64,000 bases of DNA from Oceaniglobus indicus (GCF_002751875.1 NZ_NMZM01000004.1:248001-312000); one strand, 5' to 3'; positions 36,886 to 46,823 are shown, numbered from the stretch's first letter. Notes: generated from the sequence alone by a model not told the origin. Translations and numbers: made by a program.

Positions 36886-38643
36886 ATGGCGTTTGCGTTT
36901 GCGAAACCGACAAGGGCAGGGGCGATGGTCGCGGGGGTGGTCTCGGGCGTGCTTGTCGTCGGCGGGGCGTATCTGTTTTTCGCCGCCCGCACCCCGGCGC
37001 CGCGCGACGCCCTCAGCGCCGCCGATCCGACCGTCACGTTGGCCAAAGACCCCAGCACCGATGGGCCGTCGCTGGCAATCGCCCCGGTCGAGGAGCAAAA
37101 GCCAGCCCCCCGCGAACCGGAGGACGCTGCGCGCGCCGACCCCGCAAAAGTCGCGCCGACCCCGGATCGCGAAGCCGGAGCAACGGACGTGGCAGGCGAT
37201 CGGCCGGATCAGGACGCGCCCCCACCGCCCGTCACCGACCCGGGTGCCAAGCCGGCGGTCATCGAAGCGGCTGACGCGCCTGCGGCCGCTGCGCCGGACT
37301 CCGTTGCATCGACCGATGTCTCCGAGGCCGCTGCGCCGTCGGACGAAACCGCTGCCGACGACCGTTCCCCCGCCGCACCGGCCGACAACATCCCGCCTGC
37401 CGACCCACAGGTCATGGCGCCCCAGATCGATGTCGTGCGGATCGAAGCCGACGGCAATGCCCTGATCGCCGGTCGCGCCGCCCCGGGATCCGAAGTGTCG
37501 GTGCTGTTGGACCGCACGGACATCGCCGCGGTGCGTGCCGGAGCCGATGGCGGCTTCGTGGCGTTGCTGGAGATTCCGCCGTCACAGGCGACGCGCACGC
37601 TGTCGCTGGAAAGTGCTGTTGGCGATTTCGCGCCCGTGGTCTCGGCCAACACCGTGATCGTGGTGCCGCAGGATCCCGTGGCCGATTCCGTTGCCGATCC
37701 GCAGGTGGCCGCGCGACATCCGCAGCCCGGCACTGGTGCGACTGCCACGCCGCCGGCTGAACCGACAGGGGCCGGGCCGTCACCGCACGCCGGCGGATCG
37801 CCCGCGCCGGGCAGCAGGCCCGATGCCGGGGTGGCGGCCGCGCCGCGCATCGCCGCGCTGGCCGAGAATGATGTCTCGCCACCCGCGCTTCCGGCCGGTG
37901 CCAGCACCGCGTTGCAGGATGCCGGCCGCGCGCCGGATCCGGCCGCGGGGCCAGTGGAAGGCGCGTCGCCCCCGTCGGACCTGCGCCAGCCGCCGGCCGA
38001 GGTCGCCGCCCAGATGCGTGGTGGCGACGCGCCGGCGACGCCCGCCGGGGCGGACGCCCCGGATGCGCCGGCCACGGCGGCCGACGGTCCGGCCATGCCC
38101 GATGCCGCGCCGCGCCTTCTGGTGGCGGATGCCGACGGGGTGCGCGTGCTTCAGGATCCCGGCCCCGCGCCCCGCGCGCTGAGCAACGTCGTGATCGATT
38201 CCATCGGATACGACCGGTCGGGCGACGTGGTGCTGGGCGGACGCGGCACCGGCGCCGGTTTCGTGCGTCTCTATCTCGACAATCGGGCGATCATGACGGT
38301 GCCTGTGGCACCGAACGGACAATGGCGCGCCGACCTGCCGGCCGTCGATTCGCGGGTCTATACCCTGCGGGTCGACGAGGTGGACGAGGACGGCGATGTC
38401 ACCTCGCGCGCCGAGACGCCGTTCAAACCCGCCAGCGCGGCGGAGCTTGCCGAACTGCCCGACGCCGCACAACGCGACGAGGTCTCGGCCGTTACCGTCC
38501 AGCCGGGGTTCACCCTGTGGCGGATCGCGCGCGAGCGGTATGGCCAGGGGGTTCTCTATGTCCGGGTGTTCGAGGCGAACGCCGACAAGATCCGTGATCC
38601 CGACCTGATCTATCCCGGGCAGGTGTTCGCCATTCCCGACTGA
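36886..38643 (+). CDS. LysM domain protein, membrane-anchored, Pro/Ala-rich
   Basis: A 585-residue protein with one N-terminal membrane helix (AMVAGVVSGVLVVGGAYLFFA, residues 13-33) and a C-terminal LysM motif (FTLWRIARERYGQGVLYVRVFEANADKI, final 60 residues) that binds peptidoglycan. Between them are long Ala/Pro/Asp-rich stretches and two Ig-like segments: one around residues 180-270 (GNALIAGRAAPGSEVSVLLDR), the other around 430-520 (GDVVLGGRGTGAGFVRLYLDN). The protein probably spans from inner membrane to the murein. ATG at 36886 has GAGGAG six bases upstream. It lies 87 bases before the Atm1-type exporter on the same strand; no clear functional link is known. Confidence 0.87.
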   Translation: MAFAFAKPTRAGAMVAGVVSGVLVVGGAYLFFAARTPAPRDALSAADPTVTLAKDPSTDGPSLAIAPVEEQKPAPREPEDAARADPAKVAPTPDREAGATDVAGDRPDQDAPPPPVTDPGAKPAVIEAADAPAAAAPDSVASTDVSEAAAPSDETAADDRSPAAPADNIPPADPQVMAPQIDVVRIEADGNALIAGRAAPGSEVSVLLDRTDIAAVRAGADGGFVALLEIPPSQATRTLSLESAVGDFAPVVSANTVIVVPQDPVADSVADPQVAARHPQPGTGATATPPAEPTGAGPSPHAGGSPAPGSRPDAGVAAAPRIAALAENDVSPPALPAGASTALQDAGRAPDPAAGPVEGASPPSDLRQPPAEVAAQMRGGDAPATPAGADAPDAPATAADGPAMPDAAPRLLVADADGVRVLQDPGPAPRALSNVVIDSIGYDRSGDVVLGGRGTGAGFVRLYLDNRAIMTVPVAPNGQWRADLPAVDSRVYTLRVDEVDEDGDVTSRAETPFKPASAAELAELPDAAQRDEVSAVTVQPGFTLWRIARERYGQGVLYVRVFEANADKIRDPDLIYPGQVFAIPD

Positions 38644-38730
38644 TTGTCGGCTGGCGGGTCCGGGCGGTGCGCTCTGGTCAATGGCGGCCCGCGAGCCTAG
38701 GTTCTGACGTTCGTCCAACCCGAGGTCCAG

Positions 38731-40560
38731 ATGTCCCGAAAAGCTGCCGCTGCGCAAACCCCGGCGGGGGACACCATCGACAGTTCCGGCGCCGCCGTCA
38801 TCCGGCGCGTCGCGCCCTATCTCTGGCCCGCGGGCCAGGGATGGGTGAAGCGGCGCGTCGTCATCTCGTTGCTGCTGCTGCTGGTGGCCAAGATCATCGC
38901 GGTGGGCACGCCGTTCTTCTACAAGGCCGCCGTCGATGCGCTTTCGGGTGAAGCGTCGGCGGATGCGGCGTGGACCCTGGGCGCGGGGGCGGTCGGTCTG
39001 ACCGTCGCATACGGCGTGGCGCGGCTGATGAACGTCGGGTTCCAACAACTGCGCGATGCGGTGTTTGCGCGCGTCGGCCAGCGCGCGCTGCGCCAGTTGG
39101 CGCTGGAGACCTTCACACACATCCACCGCATGTCCATGCGCTATCACATCACGCGCAAGACCGGCGGGCTGAGCCGGATCATCGAACGCGGCGTGAAGGG
39201 GGTCGAGTTCCTGTTGCGGTTCCTGCTGTTTTCCATCGGCCCGCTGCTTCTGGAACTGCTGATGATCGCGGTGGTCTTGGCGGTGGCCTTCGACATCTGG
39301 TACCTGGTGGTCGTCTGCGTGACCATCGGCCTTTATATCTGGTTCACCTTCGTGGTGACCGAGCTGCGGGTCAAGATCCGCCGCGAGATGAACGCCGAGG
39401 ACACCGACGCCAACCAGAAGGCCATCGATTCGCTGTTGAATTTCGAGACGGTGAAGTATTTCGGTGCCGAGGCGCGCGAGGCCGAACGCTATGACGGGGC
39501 CATGGGCCGATACGTGGCCGCGGCGCTGCGCACGTCGTATTCGCTGGCGTTCCTGAACTTCGGGCAGTCCCTGTTGATCACCACCGGGCTGGTGGTGGTC
39601 ATGGTCATGGCGGCGCAGGGTGTGTCGGCCGGCACGCTGACCGTGGGGGATTTCGTCATGGTCAATGCCTACATGATCCAGATCACCATGCCGCTGAACT
39701 TTCTCGGGACCGTCTATCGCGAGATCCGCCAGGCGCTGGTGGATATGGCGCAGATGTTCGGCCTTCTCGAACAGCCGTCCGAGGTGCAGGACAAGCCCGG
39801 CGCGAAGGCTTTGCGCGTGGACGGCGGCGAGGTGCGCTTCGAGGGTGTCGTGTTCGGCTATGACGCCGCGCGCCCGATCCTGCGGGGGGTCGATCTGACG
39901 ATCCCGCCGGGTCGGACGCTGGCGATCGTGGGGTCGTCGGGGTCGGGCAAGTCGACGCTGGGCCGCTTGCTGTTCCGGTTCTATGACGTGACCGCGGGCC
40001 GCGTCACCATCGACGGACAGGACGTGCGGGATGTGACGCAGGATTCGCTGCACGCGGCGATCGGGGTGGTGCCGCAGGATACGGTGCTGTTCAACGATAC
40101 GATCCGCTATAACATCGCCTACGCGCGCCCCGACGCCAGTTTCGCCGAGATCGAGGCGGTGGCGCGGGCGGCCCGGATCCACGATTTCATCACGGCGCTG
40201 CCCGAAGGATACGATACCGCGGTGGGCGAGCGTGGCCTGAAGCTGTCGGGCGGTGAAAAGCAGCGGGTGGGCATCGCCCGGACCCTGCTGAAGGATCCGC
40301 CGATCCTGCTGCTGGACGAGGCGACCAGTGCGCTGGACACCGCGACCGAAGGCGAGATCCAGGGACAATTGAAGGGGCTGGGGCAGGGGCGGACCGTGCT
40401 GGTGATCGCGCACCGCCTGTCGACCATCGCCGACGCGGACGAGATCGTGGTGCTGGAAAACGGCGAGATCGTCGAGCGTGGCACCCACGCCGCGCTGTTG
40501 CGCCGCGCCGGTCGCTATGCCGACCTGTGGTCGCGTCAGGACACCGACAACGCCGCCTGA
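38731..40560 (+). CDS. Atm1/HMT1-type ABC exporter
   Basis: A 609-residue fused permease-ATPase. Six membrane helices occupy residues 40-320, including the GLSRIIERGVKGVEFLLRF segment and NAYMIQITMPLNFLGTVYREI typical of Atm1. The nucleotide domain has Walker A (GSSGSGKST), signature LSGGEKQRVGIARTLL, Walker B (ILLLDEATSALD) and the switch His (IAHRLS). Homologues from Alphaproteobacteria export glutathione-bound metals or Fe-S precursors and are relatives of mitochondrial Atm1. NAYMIQ carries residues that contact glutathione in studied Atm1 structures. It ends just before the DeoR gene region and is transcribed with or after the LysM gene. Confidence 0.93.
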   Translation: MSRKAAAAQTPAGDTIDSSGAAVIRRVAPYLWPAGQGWVKRRVVISLLLLLVAKIIAVGTPFFYKAAVDALSGEASADAAWTLGAGAVGLTVAYGVARLMNVGFQQLRDAVFARVGQRALRQLALETFTHIHRMSMRYHITRKTGGLSRIIERGVKGVEFLLRFLLFSIGPLLLELLMIAVVLAVAFDIWYLVVVCVTIGLYIWFTFVVTELRVKIRREMNAEDTDANQKAIDSLLNFETVKYFGAEAREAERYDGAMGRYVAAALRTSYSLAFLNFGQSLLITTGLVVVMVMAAQGVSAGTLTVGDFVMVNAYMIQITMPLNFLGTVYREIRQALVDMAQMFGLLEQPSEVQDKPGAKALRVDGGEVRFEGVVFGYDAARPILRGVDLTIPPGRTLAIVGSSGSGKSTLGRLLFRFYDVTAGRVTIDGQDVRDVTQDSLHAAIGVVPQDTVLFNDTIRYNIAYARPDASFAEIEAVARAARIHDFITALPEGYDTAVGERGLKLSGGEKQRVGIARTLLKDPPILLLDEATSALDTATEGEIQGQLKGLGQGRTVLVIAHRLSTIADADEIVVLENGEIVERGTHAALLRRAGRYADLWSRQDTDNAA

Positions 40561-40710
40561 CCCGAAGTGACCGAACGGCGCGCCTGCGGCGCACGCGATT
40601 TGCCCTGCGGGCGGTTTGGCGCCCGTGGGACGCGCCGGGCGCCGCGTCGGGCGGCAACGGGCGTGGAGACGAGCCGTCGCCGGTAATGAGCGGGGGCGCA
40701 GGCGGCGGGT

Positions 40711-41475
40711 CTAGCCGAACAAGGTTTCAGGCGGTGCCAAGCCATCTTCGGTCGCGATCCTGGCGAAATTTTTGAGGGGGGCGAAGGCCGCCGCCGCGAC
40801 CTGGCCGAACTTCGAGCGGTCGACCACCAGGACCGAGGTCTGCGCCCGCGCCATGGCGGCGCGTTTGACCGCCGCTTCGCGGAATGTCGTGCAGGTTGCG
40901 CCAAGCTGTGGCGCGACGCCGGCCGCGCTCATGAAGGCGCAGTTGATGGCGAAGGCCTCGAGGGTTGCGTCTTCGTGGACCGGATAGAACGATGCCGTGG
41001 GCCCGTCGTAGATTCCGCCCAGCATCACCAGCCTGATGTTCGGGCGGCGCACCGCCATGTCGGCGATGTTGAGGGCATAGCAGATCACGGTCAGGTCCAT
41101 ATCGGTCGGGATCAGGTCGACCAGGTGGGCCACCGTGGTGCCGCAATCGAGGAACACCGTCTGCTGGGGCCGCAGCAGGGGCGCGCAGGCGGCGCAGGCG
41201 GCCTGCTTGGCCGGTCGCTTTCGGTCTGCCGCGTCGGCCAGGTCATAGGGCGCACGGTGTGATCCGTCATCGGCAAGAACGATATGTCCCCCCAGGAATT
41301 GAAGGATGTCTTCATTCTCGCGGATGTCGCGGCGCACGGTCATTTCCGACACGTCCAGAAGCTCGGCCGCCTCACGGACATGCAGGCTCTTGGCCTGCGC
41401 GACCGCCTGGTGAAGCTGTCGCATCCGCGCTTCTTTCTTGCCCGCAGGGCGGGCGGTATTGCGTTGGTTCGGCAT
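40711..41475 (-). CDS. DeoR/GlpR-type transcriptional repressor
   Basis: A 254-residue DeoR-family regulator: N-terminal helix-turn-helix (HVREAAELLDVSEMTVRRDI, around residues 33-52) and a sugar-phosphate-sensing domain with FLDCGTTVAHLVDLI and the C-terminal VVDRSKFGQVAAA. The ATG at 41475 has GGAGG nine bases upstream; the open frame to 41949 is an artefact. It is divergent from deoC with 133 bases between starts. It should repress that operon and respond to a phosphorylated sugar such as deoxyribose-5-phosphate. Confidence 0.92.
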   Translation of the reverse strand: MPNQRNTARPAGKKEARMRQLHQAVAQAKSLHVREAAELLDVSEMTVRRDIRENEDILQFLGGHIVLADDGSHRAPYDLADAADRKRPAKQAACAACAPLLRPQQTVFLDCGTTVAHLVDLIPTDMDLTVICYALNIADMAVRRPNIRLVMLGGIYDGPTASFYPVHEDATLEAFAINCAFMSAAGVAPQLGATCTTFREAAVKRAAMARAQTSVLVVDRSKFGQVAAAAFAPLKNFARIATEDGLAPPETLFG

Positions 41476-41520
41476 GGGGTTTCGCCTCCGGCGGGTGTGA
41501 TAGGAAATTAACAAAAAAGA

Positions 41521-41534
41521 GTTGCCTTTGCAAC
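41521..41534 (+). promoter_or_regulatory. Candidate DeoR operator between the regulator and deoC
   Basis: GTTGCCTTTGCAAC is a perfect inverted repeat of five bases each side with a four-base centre, within an AT-rich stretch that stands out in this GC-rich DNA. It lies between the divergent starts at 41475 and 41609, where the repressor should bind. Confidence 0.6.
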
Positions 41535-41608
41535 ATTTTTGCCCGATACACTTGGATTGTGCTGAACGCGGCGTGTCTGTGCCGCGCACAAGATGAAACG
41601 AGGATCCG

Positions 41609-42613
41609 ATGCCCGACGCAGCCTTGTCCCGGCCTTCCGCATCCCTGACGGTGCAGCCGTCCGACGCCCACCGCAATACTGGCATGCCGCTGGACCTGGC
41701 GTTGATCGAGGCGGTGCGGGTCAACCGCTCGGCCAGCGAACGGCGCACCGCCGCCTTGCCGGGCCGGCGCGCGGTCAAGGGGGATGCGCAGAGCGCGTGG
41801 CTGCTGAAGGCGGTGACCTGCATCGACCTGACCACCCTGAATGGCGACGATACCGAAGGCCGCGTGCGCCGCCTGTGCGCCAAGGCCGCACGCCCCGTGC
41901 GCCCCGACCTGCTGGCCGCACTGGGCATGGGGGATCGACGCATCACCACCGGCGCCGTCTGCGTCTATCACCGGTTCGTGGCCACTGCGGTTGATGCCCT
42001 GAAGGGCACCGGGATCCCGGTGGCTGCCGTGTCGACCGGATTTCCCGCCGGCCTCAGCCCGCACGCCACCAAGCTGGCCGAGATCGAGGCATCGGTGGCC
42101 GATGGCGCCGCCGAGATCGACATCGTCATCACCCGCGAACATGTGCTGACGGGCAACTGGGAGGCGCTGTATCGCGAGATGCAGGAGTATCGCGCGGCCT
42201 GTGGCGACGCCCACGTCAAGGCGATCCTGGCCACCGGCGATCTCAAGACCCTGCGCAATGTCGCCAAGGCCAGCTTGGTCTGCATGATGGCGGGGGCCGA
42301 TTTCATCAAGACATCCACCGGCAAGGAAAGCGTCAACGCCACCCTGCCGGTATCGCTGACCATGGTGCGGGCGATCCGCCAGTATCAGGCGATGACCGGC
42401 GTCAAGGTGGGCTATAAGCCCGCAGGCGGTGTGTCGAAGGCCAAGGACGTGCTGACCTATTTCGCCCTGATGAAGGAAGAACTGGGCCGGGAATGGCTGG
42501 AGCCCGACCTGTTCCGCATCGGCGCCTCATCGCTGCTGGCCGATATCGAACGCCAGCTGGAACACCGCGTCACCGGCGCCTACAGCGCCCACAACCGCCA
42601 CCCGATCGGATGA
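41609..42613 (+). CDS. deoC: Deoxyribose-phosphate aldolase, long type
   Basis: DeoC cleaves 2-deoxyribose-5-phosphate to acetaldehyde and glyceraldehyde-3-phosphate. The 334-residue protein belongs to the longer class, similar to the animal enzyme. The Schiff-base Lys is in ADFIKTSTGKES, the second Lys in KVGYKPAGGVS, and the N-terminal half has TCIDLTTLNGDDT with the conserved Asp. ATG at 41609 has GAGGAT six bases upstream. It opens the operon and overlaps the aldehyde dehydrogenase gene by four bases. Confidence 0.95.
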   Translation: MPDAALSRPSASLTVQPSDAHRNTGMPLDLALIEAVRVNRSASERRTAALPGRRAVKGDAQSAWLLKAVTCIDLTTLNGDDTEGRVRRLCAKAARPVRPDLLAALGMGDRRITTGAVCVYHRFVATAVDALKGTGIPVAAVSTGFPAGLSPHATKLAEIEASVADGAAEIDIVITREHVLTGNWEALYREMQEYRAACGDAHVKAILATGDLKTLRNVAKASLVCMMAGADFIKTSTGKESVNATLPVSLTMVRAIRQYQAMTGVKVGYKPAGGVSKAKDVLTYFALMKEELGREWLEPDLFRIGASSLLADIERQLEHRVTGAYSAHNRHPIG

Positions 42614-44982
42614 CCGGCATGAATGTAGCGAGCTTTTTCGACAGCATGGATTACGCACCCAGCAACGAAGACGATTCCGCCGCGCGTGCGTGGTTGGCAT
42701 CGTATCACAACCGGTTCGGCCATTTCATCGCCGGTCGGTTCACCGATCCGGGCGACGGGTTCGACACCGTGGAGCCGGCCACCGGCAAGGTGCTGGCGCG
42801 CATTTCCGAAGGCACGCAGGGCGACGTCGACAGCGCCGTGACCGCCGCGCGCAAGGCGCAGAAGGCATGGGCCGCGCTGCCCGGCCATGAACGCGCGCTG
42901 AAGCTGTATGCCCTGGCGCGGATCATCCAGCGCAACGCGCGCCTGATCGCGGTGGTCGAGGCGCTGGACAACGGCAAGCCGATCCGCGAGACGCGCGATA
43001 TCGACATCCCGCTGGCCGCGCGCCACTTCTATCACCACGCCGGCTGGGCACAGTTGCAGGACAGCCAGTTCCCCGACCACGCGCCGCTGGGCGTGATCGG
43101 CCAGATCATTCCGTGGAACTTCCCCTTCCTGATGCTGTCGTGGAAGATCGCGCCGGCGCTGGCGCTGGGCAATGCGGTGGTGCTGAAACCCGCCGAGGCG
43201 ACGCCGCTGAGCGCGCTGTTGTTTGCCGAACTGGCGCAGGCCGCGGGTCTGCCCGACGGTGTGCTGAACATCGTGACGGGCGCGGGCGACACCGGCGCGC
43301 TGATCGCGGGCCATGACGGGGTGGACAAGGTGGCGTTCACCGGCTCGACCGAGGTGGGGCGCAAGATCCGCCAGATGACGGCGGGCAGCGGCAAGTCGCT
43401 GACGCTGGAACTTGGCGGCAAGTCGCCCTTCGTGGTGTTCGAGGATGCGGATCTGGACGCCGCCGTCGAGGGCGTGGTCGATGCGATCTGGTTCAACCAG
43501 GGCCAGGTCTGCTGTGCCGGCTCACGCATCCTGGTGCAGGAGGGCGTGGCGCGCGATTTCCACACCCGTCTGGCGGCGCGGATCCAGGGGCTGCGGATCG
43601 GCACCTCGCTGGACAAGACGATCGACATGGGTGCGGTGATCGACGCCGATCAACGCGCGCGCATCGCCGGCATGGTGGATCGCGCCGTGGCCGAAGGGGC
43701 CGAACTGGTGCAGGCCGACATGGAAATGCCCGATGGCGGCACCTTCTATCCGCCGACCGTGCTGTGCAACGTGCCCGCGACCTGCGAAGCGGCGACCGAG
43801 GAGATCTTCGGCCCCGTCGCGGTTTCGATGACCTTCCGCACCCCCGACGAGGCGCTGCAACTGGCCAACCACTCGCGCTATGGCCTGGCCGCAAGCATCT
43901 GGAGCGAGGACATCAACCAGGCGCTGGAGATCGCCGCCGGGGTCGAGGCCGGGATCGTCTGGGTGAACTGCACCAACGTGATGGACGCGGGCGTGGGTTT
44001 CGGCGGCGTCAAGGAAAGCGGGTTCGGCCGCGAAGGTGGGCGCGAGGGGTGTTACGATTACCTGCGCCCCCGCGCCTTCGACAAGGCGCCGGTTCGCAAG
44101 GTCATCACGCCCGCCAAACCGAAGGGGTTCGCACCGCAGACGGTGGATCGGACGGCCAAGCTGTTCATCGGTGGCAAGCAGGCGCGCCCGGACGGCAACC
44201 ATTCGGCCCCGGTGATCGGCGCCGACGGCCAGATCCTGGGCGAGGTCGGCGTCGGCAACCGCAAGGACATCCGCAACGCGGTCGAGGCGGCGCGCGCCGC
44301 TGCAAGCTGGGGCGGCAAGAGCCAGCACAACCGCGCGCAGATCCTGTATTATCTGGGCGAAAACCTGTCGGCCCGGGCTGACGAGTTTGCCGCCCGCCTG
44401 CGCGATATGACCGGCGTGAAGGCCGACAAGGCCCGGGCCGAAGTGGCCGCATCTGTGGCGCGGCTGTTCACCTATGGTGCCTGGGCCGACAAATACGAAG
44501 GTGTCGTGCACATGCCGCCCATGCGCGGTCTGGCGCTGGCCGTGCCCGAGGCGATCGGTGTCGTCGGCGTGATCTGCCCGCCCGAGGCGCCGCTTCTGGG
44601 CTTTGTGTCGACCGTTGCGCCGCTGATCGCCACCGGCAACCGCGTGGTCGCGGTGCCGTCAGAGGCGCACCCGCTGTCGGTGACGGATTTCTACCAGGTG
44701 GCCGAAACGTCGGACCTGCCGGCGGGGGTTCTGAACATCGTCACGGGCGATGGCCTCGCGCTGGGCAAAGAACTTGCCAAACACAACGACGTGAATGCAC
44801 TCTGGGCGTTCGGCACGGCGGAACTGGGCGAGACGGTCGAGCGGCTGTCGGCGGGCAACCTCAAGCGCACGTTCACCGACAACGGGCGGGCGTGGGACTG
44901 GACGGCGCCCACCGCCGAAGGCGAGACGTTCCTGCGTCAGGCGACGCAGGTCAAGAATATCTGGGTGCCCTACGGCGCATGA
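42610..44982 (+). CDS. Aldehyde dehydrogenase with a second, truncated ALDH domain
   Basis: A 790-residue protein. Residues 25-510 are a complete aldehyde dehydrogenase: IIPWNFPFLM, ALGNAVVLKPAEATPLSA, FTGSTEVGRKI, catalytic Glu region LELGGKSP and the nucleophile in GQVCCAGSR (Cys301). Residues 515-790 repeat the first half of an ALDH (LFIGGKQ, GVGNRKDIRNAVEAARAA, GVVGVICPPEAPLLGFVSTVAPLIATGNRVVAVPSE, VLNIVTGDG), but the catalytic Cys region is absent. The second domain may be structural or bind NAD. Its likely job is oxidation of acetaldehyde released by DeoC. The start overlaps the deoC stop (ATGA); Met at 42619 is the next option. Confidence 0.92.
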   Translation: MTGMNVASFFDSMDYAPSNEDDSAARAWLASYHNRFGHFIAGRFTDPGDGFDTVEPATGKVLARISEGTQGDVDSAVTAARKAQKAWAALPGHERALKLYALARIIQRNARLIAVVEALDNGKPIRETRDIDIPLAARHFYHHAGWAQLQDSQFPDHAPLGVIGQIIPWNFPFLMLSWKIAPALALGNAVVLKPAEATPLSALLFAELAQAAGLPDGVLNIVTGAGDTGALIAGHDGVDKVAFTGSTEVGRKIRQMTAGSGKSLTLELGGKSPFVVFEDADLDAAVEGVVDAIWFNQGQVCCAGSRILVQEGVARDFHTRLAARIQGLRIGTSLDKTIDMGAVIDADQRARIAGMVDRAVAEGAELVQADMEMPDGGTFYPPTVLCNVPATCEAATEEIFGPVAVSMTFRTPDEALQLANHSRYGLAASIWSEDINQALEIAAGVEAGIVWVNCTNVMDAGVGFGGVKESGFGREGGREGCYDYLRPRAFDKAPVRKVITPAKPKGFAPQTVDRTAKLFIGGKQARPDGNHSAPVIGADGQILGEVGVGNRKDIRNAVEAARAAASWGGKSQHNRAQILYYLGENLSARADEFAARLRDMTGVKADKARAEVAASVARLFTYGAWADKYEGVVHMPPMRGLALAVPEAIGVVGVICPPEAPLLGFVSTVAPLIATGNRVVAVPSEAHPLSVTDFYQVAETSDLPAGVLNIVTGDGLALGKELAKHNDVNALWAFGTAELGETVERLSAGNLKRTFTDNGRAWDWTAPTAEGETFLRQATQVKNIWVPYGA

Positions 44983-45009
44983 TCGAACCGCGACAGGGAG
45001 GAACGAAGG

Positions 45010-45951
45010 ATGGCACAGGGCGAGGGGATTGCGATCCTCGGGATCTATGTTGCGGACACGGCCTATCTGGCCAGCCGGATGCCGAAGATCGGCGAGACGA
45101 TCTCGGGCAGCGGATTTACCCTGGGGCCGGGCGGCAAGGGATCCAACCAGGCCGTCGCGGCGGCGCGTGCCGGGGCGCCGGTGCGTTTCATGTCCAAGAT
45201 CGGCAACGATCCGTTCGGCAAGATGGCGCTTGAGATCTATGAGCAATCCGGCGTGACGCCCGAACTCGACGTGATGGACGACATGCCGACGGGGGCCGCG
45301 TTCATCTTCGTCAACGACACGACCGGCGACAACGCGATCATCGTCTATCCCGGTGCCGCCGGCACCATCTCGGTCGAGGATGTGCGCGCCCGCCGCGACG
45401 TGATCGAAGGCGCACGGGTGTTCGTCACCCAGCTGGAACAGCCCGCCGATGCCGCGCTGGAAGCCTTGCGCATCGCGCGCGGGGCAGGGGTGACGACGGT
45501 CTTCAACCCCGCCCCGGCCAATCCGTTCGACGACGCCTGTTATGGCCTGTCGGATTATTTCGTGCCCAACGAAAGCGAAGCCGCGGCCATTGTCGGGTTC
45601 GAGATCGAAACCGAAGACGACGCGCGCCGCGCCGGAGCCGATTTCCTTAAACGCGGCGTCGGGACCGCGCTGATCACGCTTGGCGAAAAGGGCGTCTATA
45701 TCCATTCCGCCGACATCAGCGTTCTGGTTCCGGCGATATCGGACGCGCCGGTCATCGACACGTCGGGCGCCGGCGATGCCTTCATCGGCGGTTTTGCCAC
45801 GGCCCTGTCGGAAGGCCGCGCGGTGCAGGACGCCGTGCGCTTCGGCTGTGCGACGGCGGGCATTGCGGTGTCGCGGCGCGGCACGGCCCCGGCGATGCCC
45901 GAACGGGCGGATATCGATGCGCTGTTGCGTCGGGTCGGAGCAATGCAATGA
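45010..45951 (+). CDS. PfkB family sugar kinase (ribokinase-like)
   Basis: A 313-residue PfkB kinase. The N-terminal substrate region is GPGGKGSNQAVAAARAGAPV, and the C-terminal catalytic motif DTSGAGDAFIGGF contains the base Asp. The overall pattern is that of ribokinase and deoxyribokinase. In this operon it most likely phosphorylates deoxyribose or another pentose so that DeoC can act. ATG at 45010 has GGAGGAACG upstream. Its stop overlaps the first permease start (ATGA). Confidence 0.9.
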   Translation: MAQGEGIAILGIYVADTAYLASRMPKIGETISGSGFTLGPGGKGSNQAVAAARAGAPVRFMSKIGNDPFGKMALEIYEQSGVTPELDVMDDMPTGAAFIFVNDTTGDNAIIVYPGAAGTISVEDVRARRDVIEGARVFVTQLEQPADAALEALRIARGAGVTTVFNPAPANPFDDACYGLSDYFVPNESEAAAIVGFEIETEDDARRAGADFLKRGVGTALITLGEKGVYIHSADISVLVPAISDAPVIDTSGAGDAFIGGFATALSEGRAVQDAVRFGCATAGIAVSRRGTAPAMPERADIDALLRRVGAMQ

Positions 45952-46823
45952 CGCGCGACGATCCGGTAAAGTATTTCTTCCTCTGGCCTGCCTTCCTGGT
46001 CGTGCTGGCCATGGCGATCTTTCCGCTGATCTTTTCGCTGGCCAACAGTTTCATGTCGCTGCGCCTTGTGCCGCCGATGCCCGCGCGCTTTGTCGGTTTG
46101 GACAATTACGCCGACCTTCTGCAAAATCCGCGATTCTGGCAGACGGTCAAGACGACATCCATCATCGCGTTCACGGCCGTGGCCATCCAGTTCATCATCG
46201 GTTTCGCGCTGGCGCTGGCGCTGGCCAAGCGGGTGCGCGGCGCCGATTTCTTCCGCACCTCGTTTCTGATGCCGATGCTGGTGGCCCCGGTCGCCGTCGC
46301 CCTGATGGCGCGCCAGATCCTGAACCCGTCCATGGGGCCGCTGAACCAGGTCGCCAGTTTCCTCGGGTTTCCCAACCTGCCGTATCTGACCGATGCCAAC
46401 TGGGCGCTGGGGTCGCTGATCGCGGTCGAGATCTGGCAATGGACGCCCTTCGTGATCCTGCTGCTTTTGGCCGGCCTTCAGGGTTTGCCCGATGACGTCT
46501 ACGAGGCGGCCGAGCTTGAGGGCGCATCGCCTTGGCAGCAGTTCTGGAGCATCACCTTTCCGATGATGCTGCCCATTTCGGCCGCGGTGATCTTCATCCG
46601 CATCGTCGAAAGCTTCAAGATCATCGACACCGTGTTCGTCATGACGGGTGGCGGGCCGGGCATCGCGACGGAAACTCTGACGCTGTTCGCCTATCAGGAG
46701 GGGTTCAAGAAGTTCAACCTGGGCTATACCTCGGCGCTCAGCTTCCTGTTCCTGGCCGTGGTGCTGATCCTCAGCCTTGTCTATCTCGCGCTGCTGAAGC
46801 CCTATCTGGAGAAGTACAAATGA
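45948..46823 (+). CDS. Sugar ABC transporter permease (MalF type)
   Basis: A 291-residue inner-membrane subunit with six hydrophobic helices. The EAA loop that docks on the ATPase reads YEAAELEGASPWQQFWSITFPMM in the usual place. Together with the next permease it forms the channel of a CUT1-type carbohydrate importer. Its start overlaps the PfkB stop and its stop overlaps the next permease start, so all three are co-translated. Confidence 0.94.
   Translation: MTRDDPVKYFFLWPAFLVVLAMAIFPLIFSLANSFMSLRLVPPMPARFVGLDNYADLLQNPRFWQTVKTTSIIAFTAVAIQFIIGFALALALAKRVRGADFFRTSFLMPMLVAPVAVALMARQILNPSMGPLNQVASFLGFPNLPYLTDANWALGSLIAVEIWQWTPFVILLLLAGLQGLPDDVYEAAELEGASPWQQFWSITFPMMLPISAAVIFIRIVESFKIIDTVFVMTGGGPGIATETLTLFAYQEGFKKFNLGYTSALSFLFLAVVLILSLVYLALLKPYLEKYK

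Noticed and set aside
37780-40488. A 902-codon open frame on the minus strand across the LysM and ABC exporter genes
   Set aside because: It lies antisense to two well-supported genes, has no recognisable domain, and is explained by high GC content with few stop codons.
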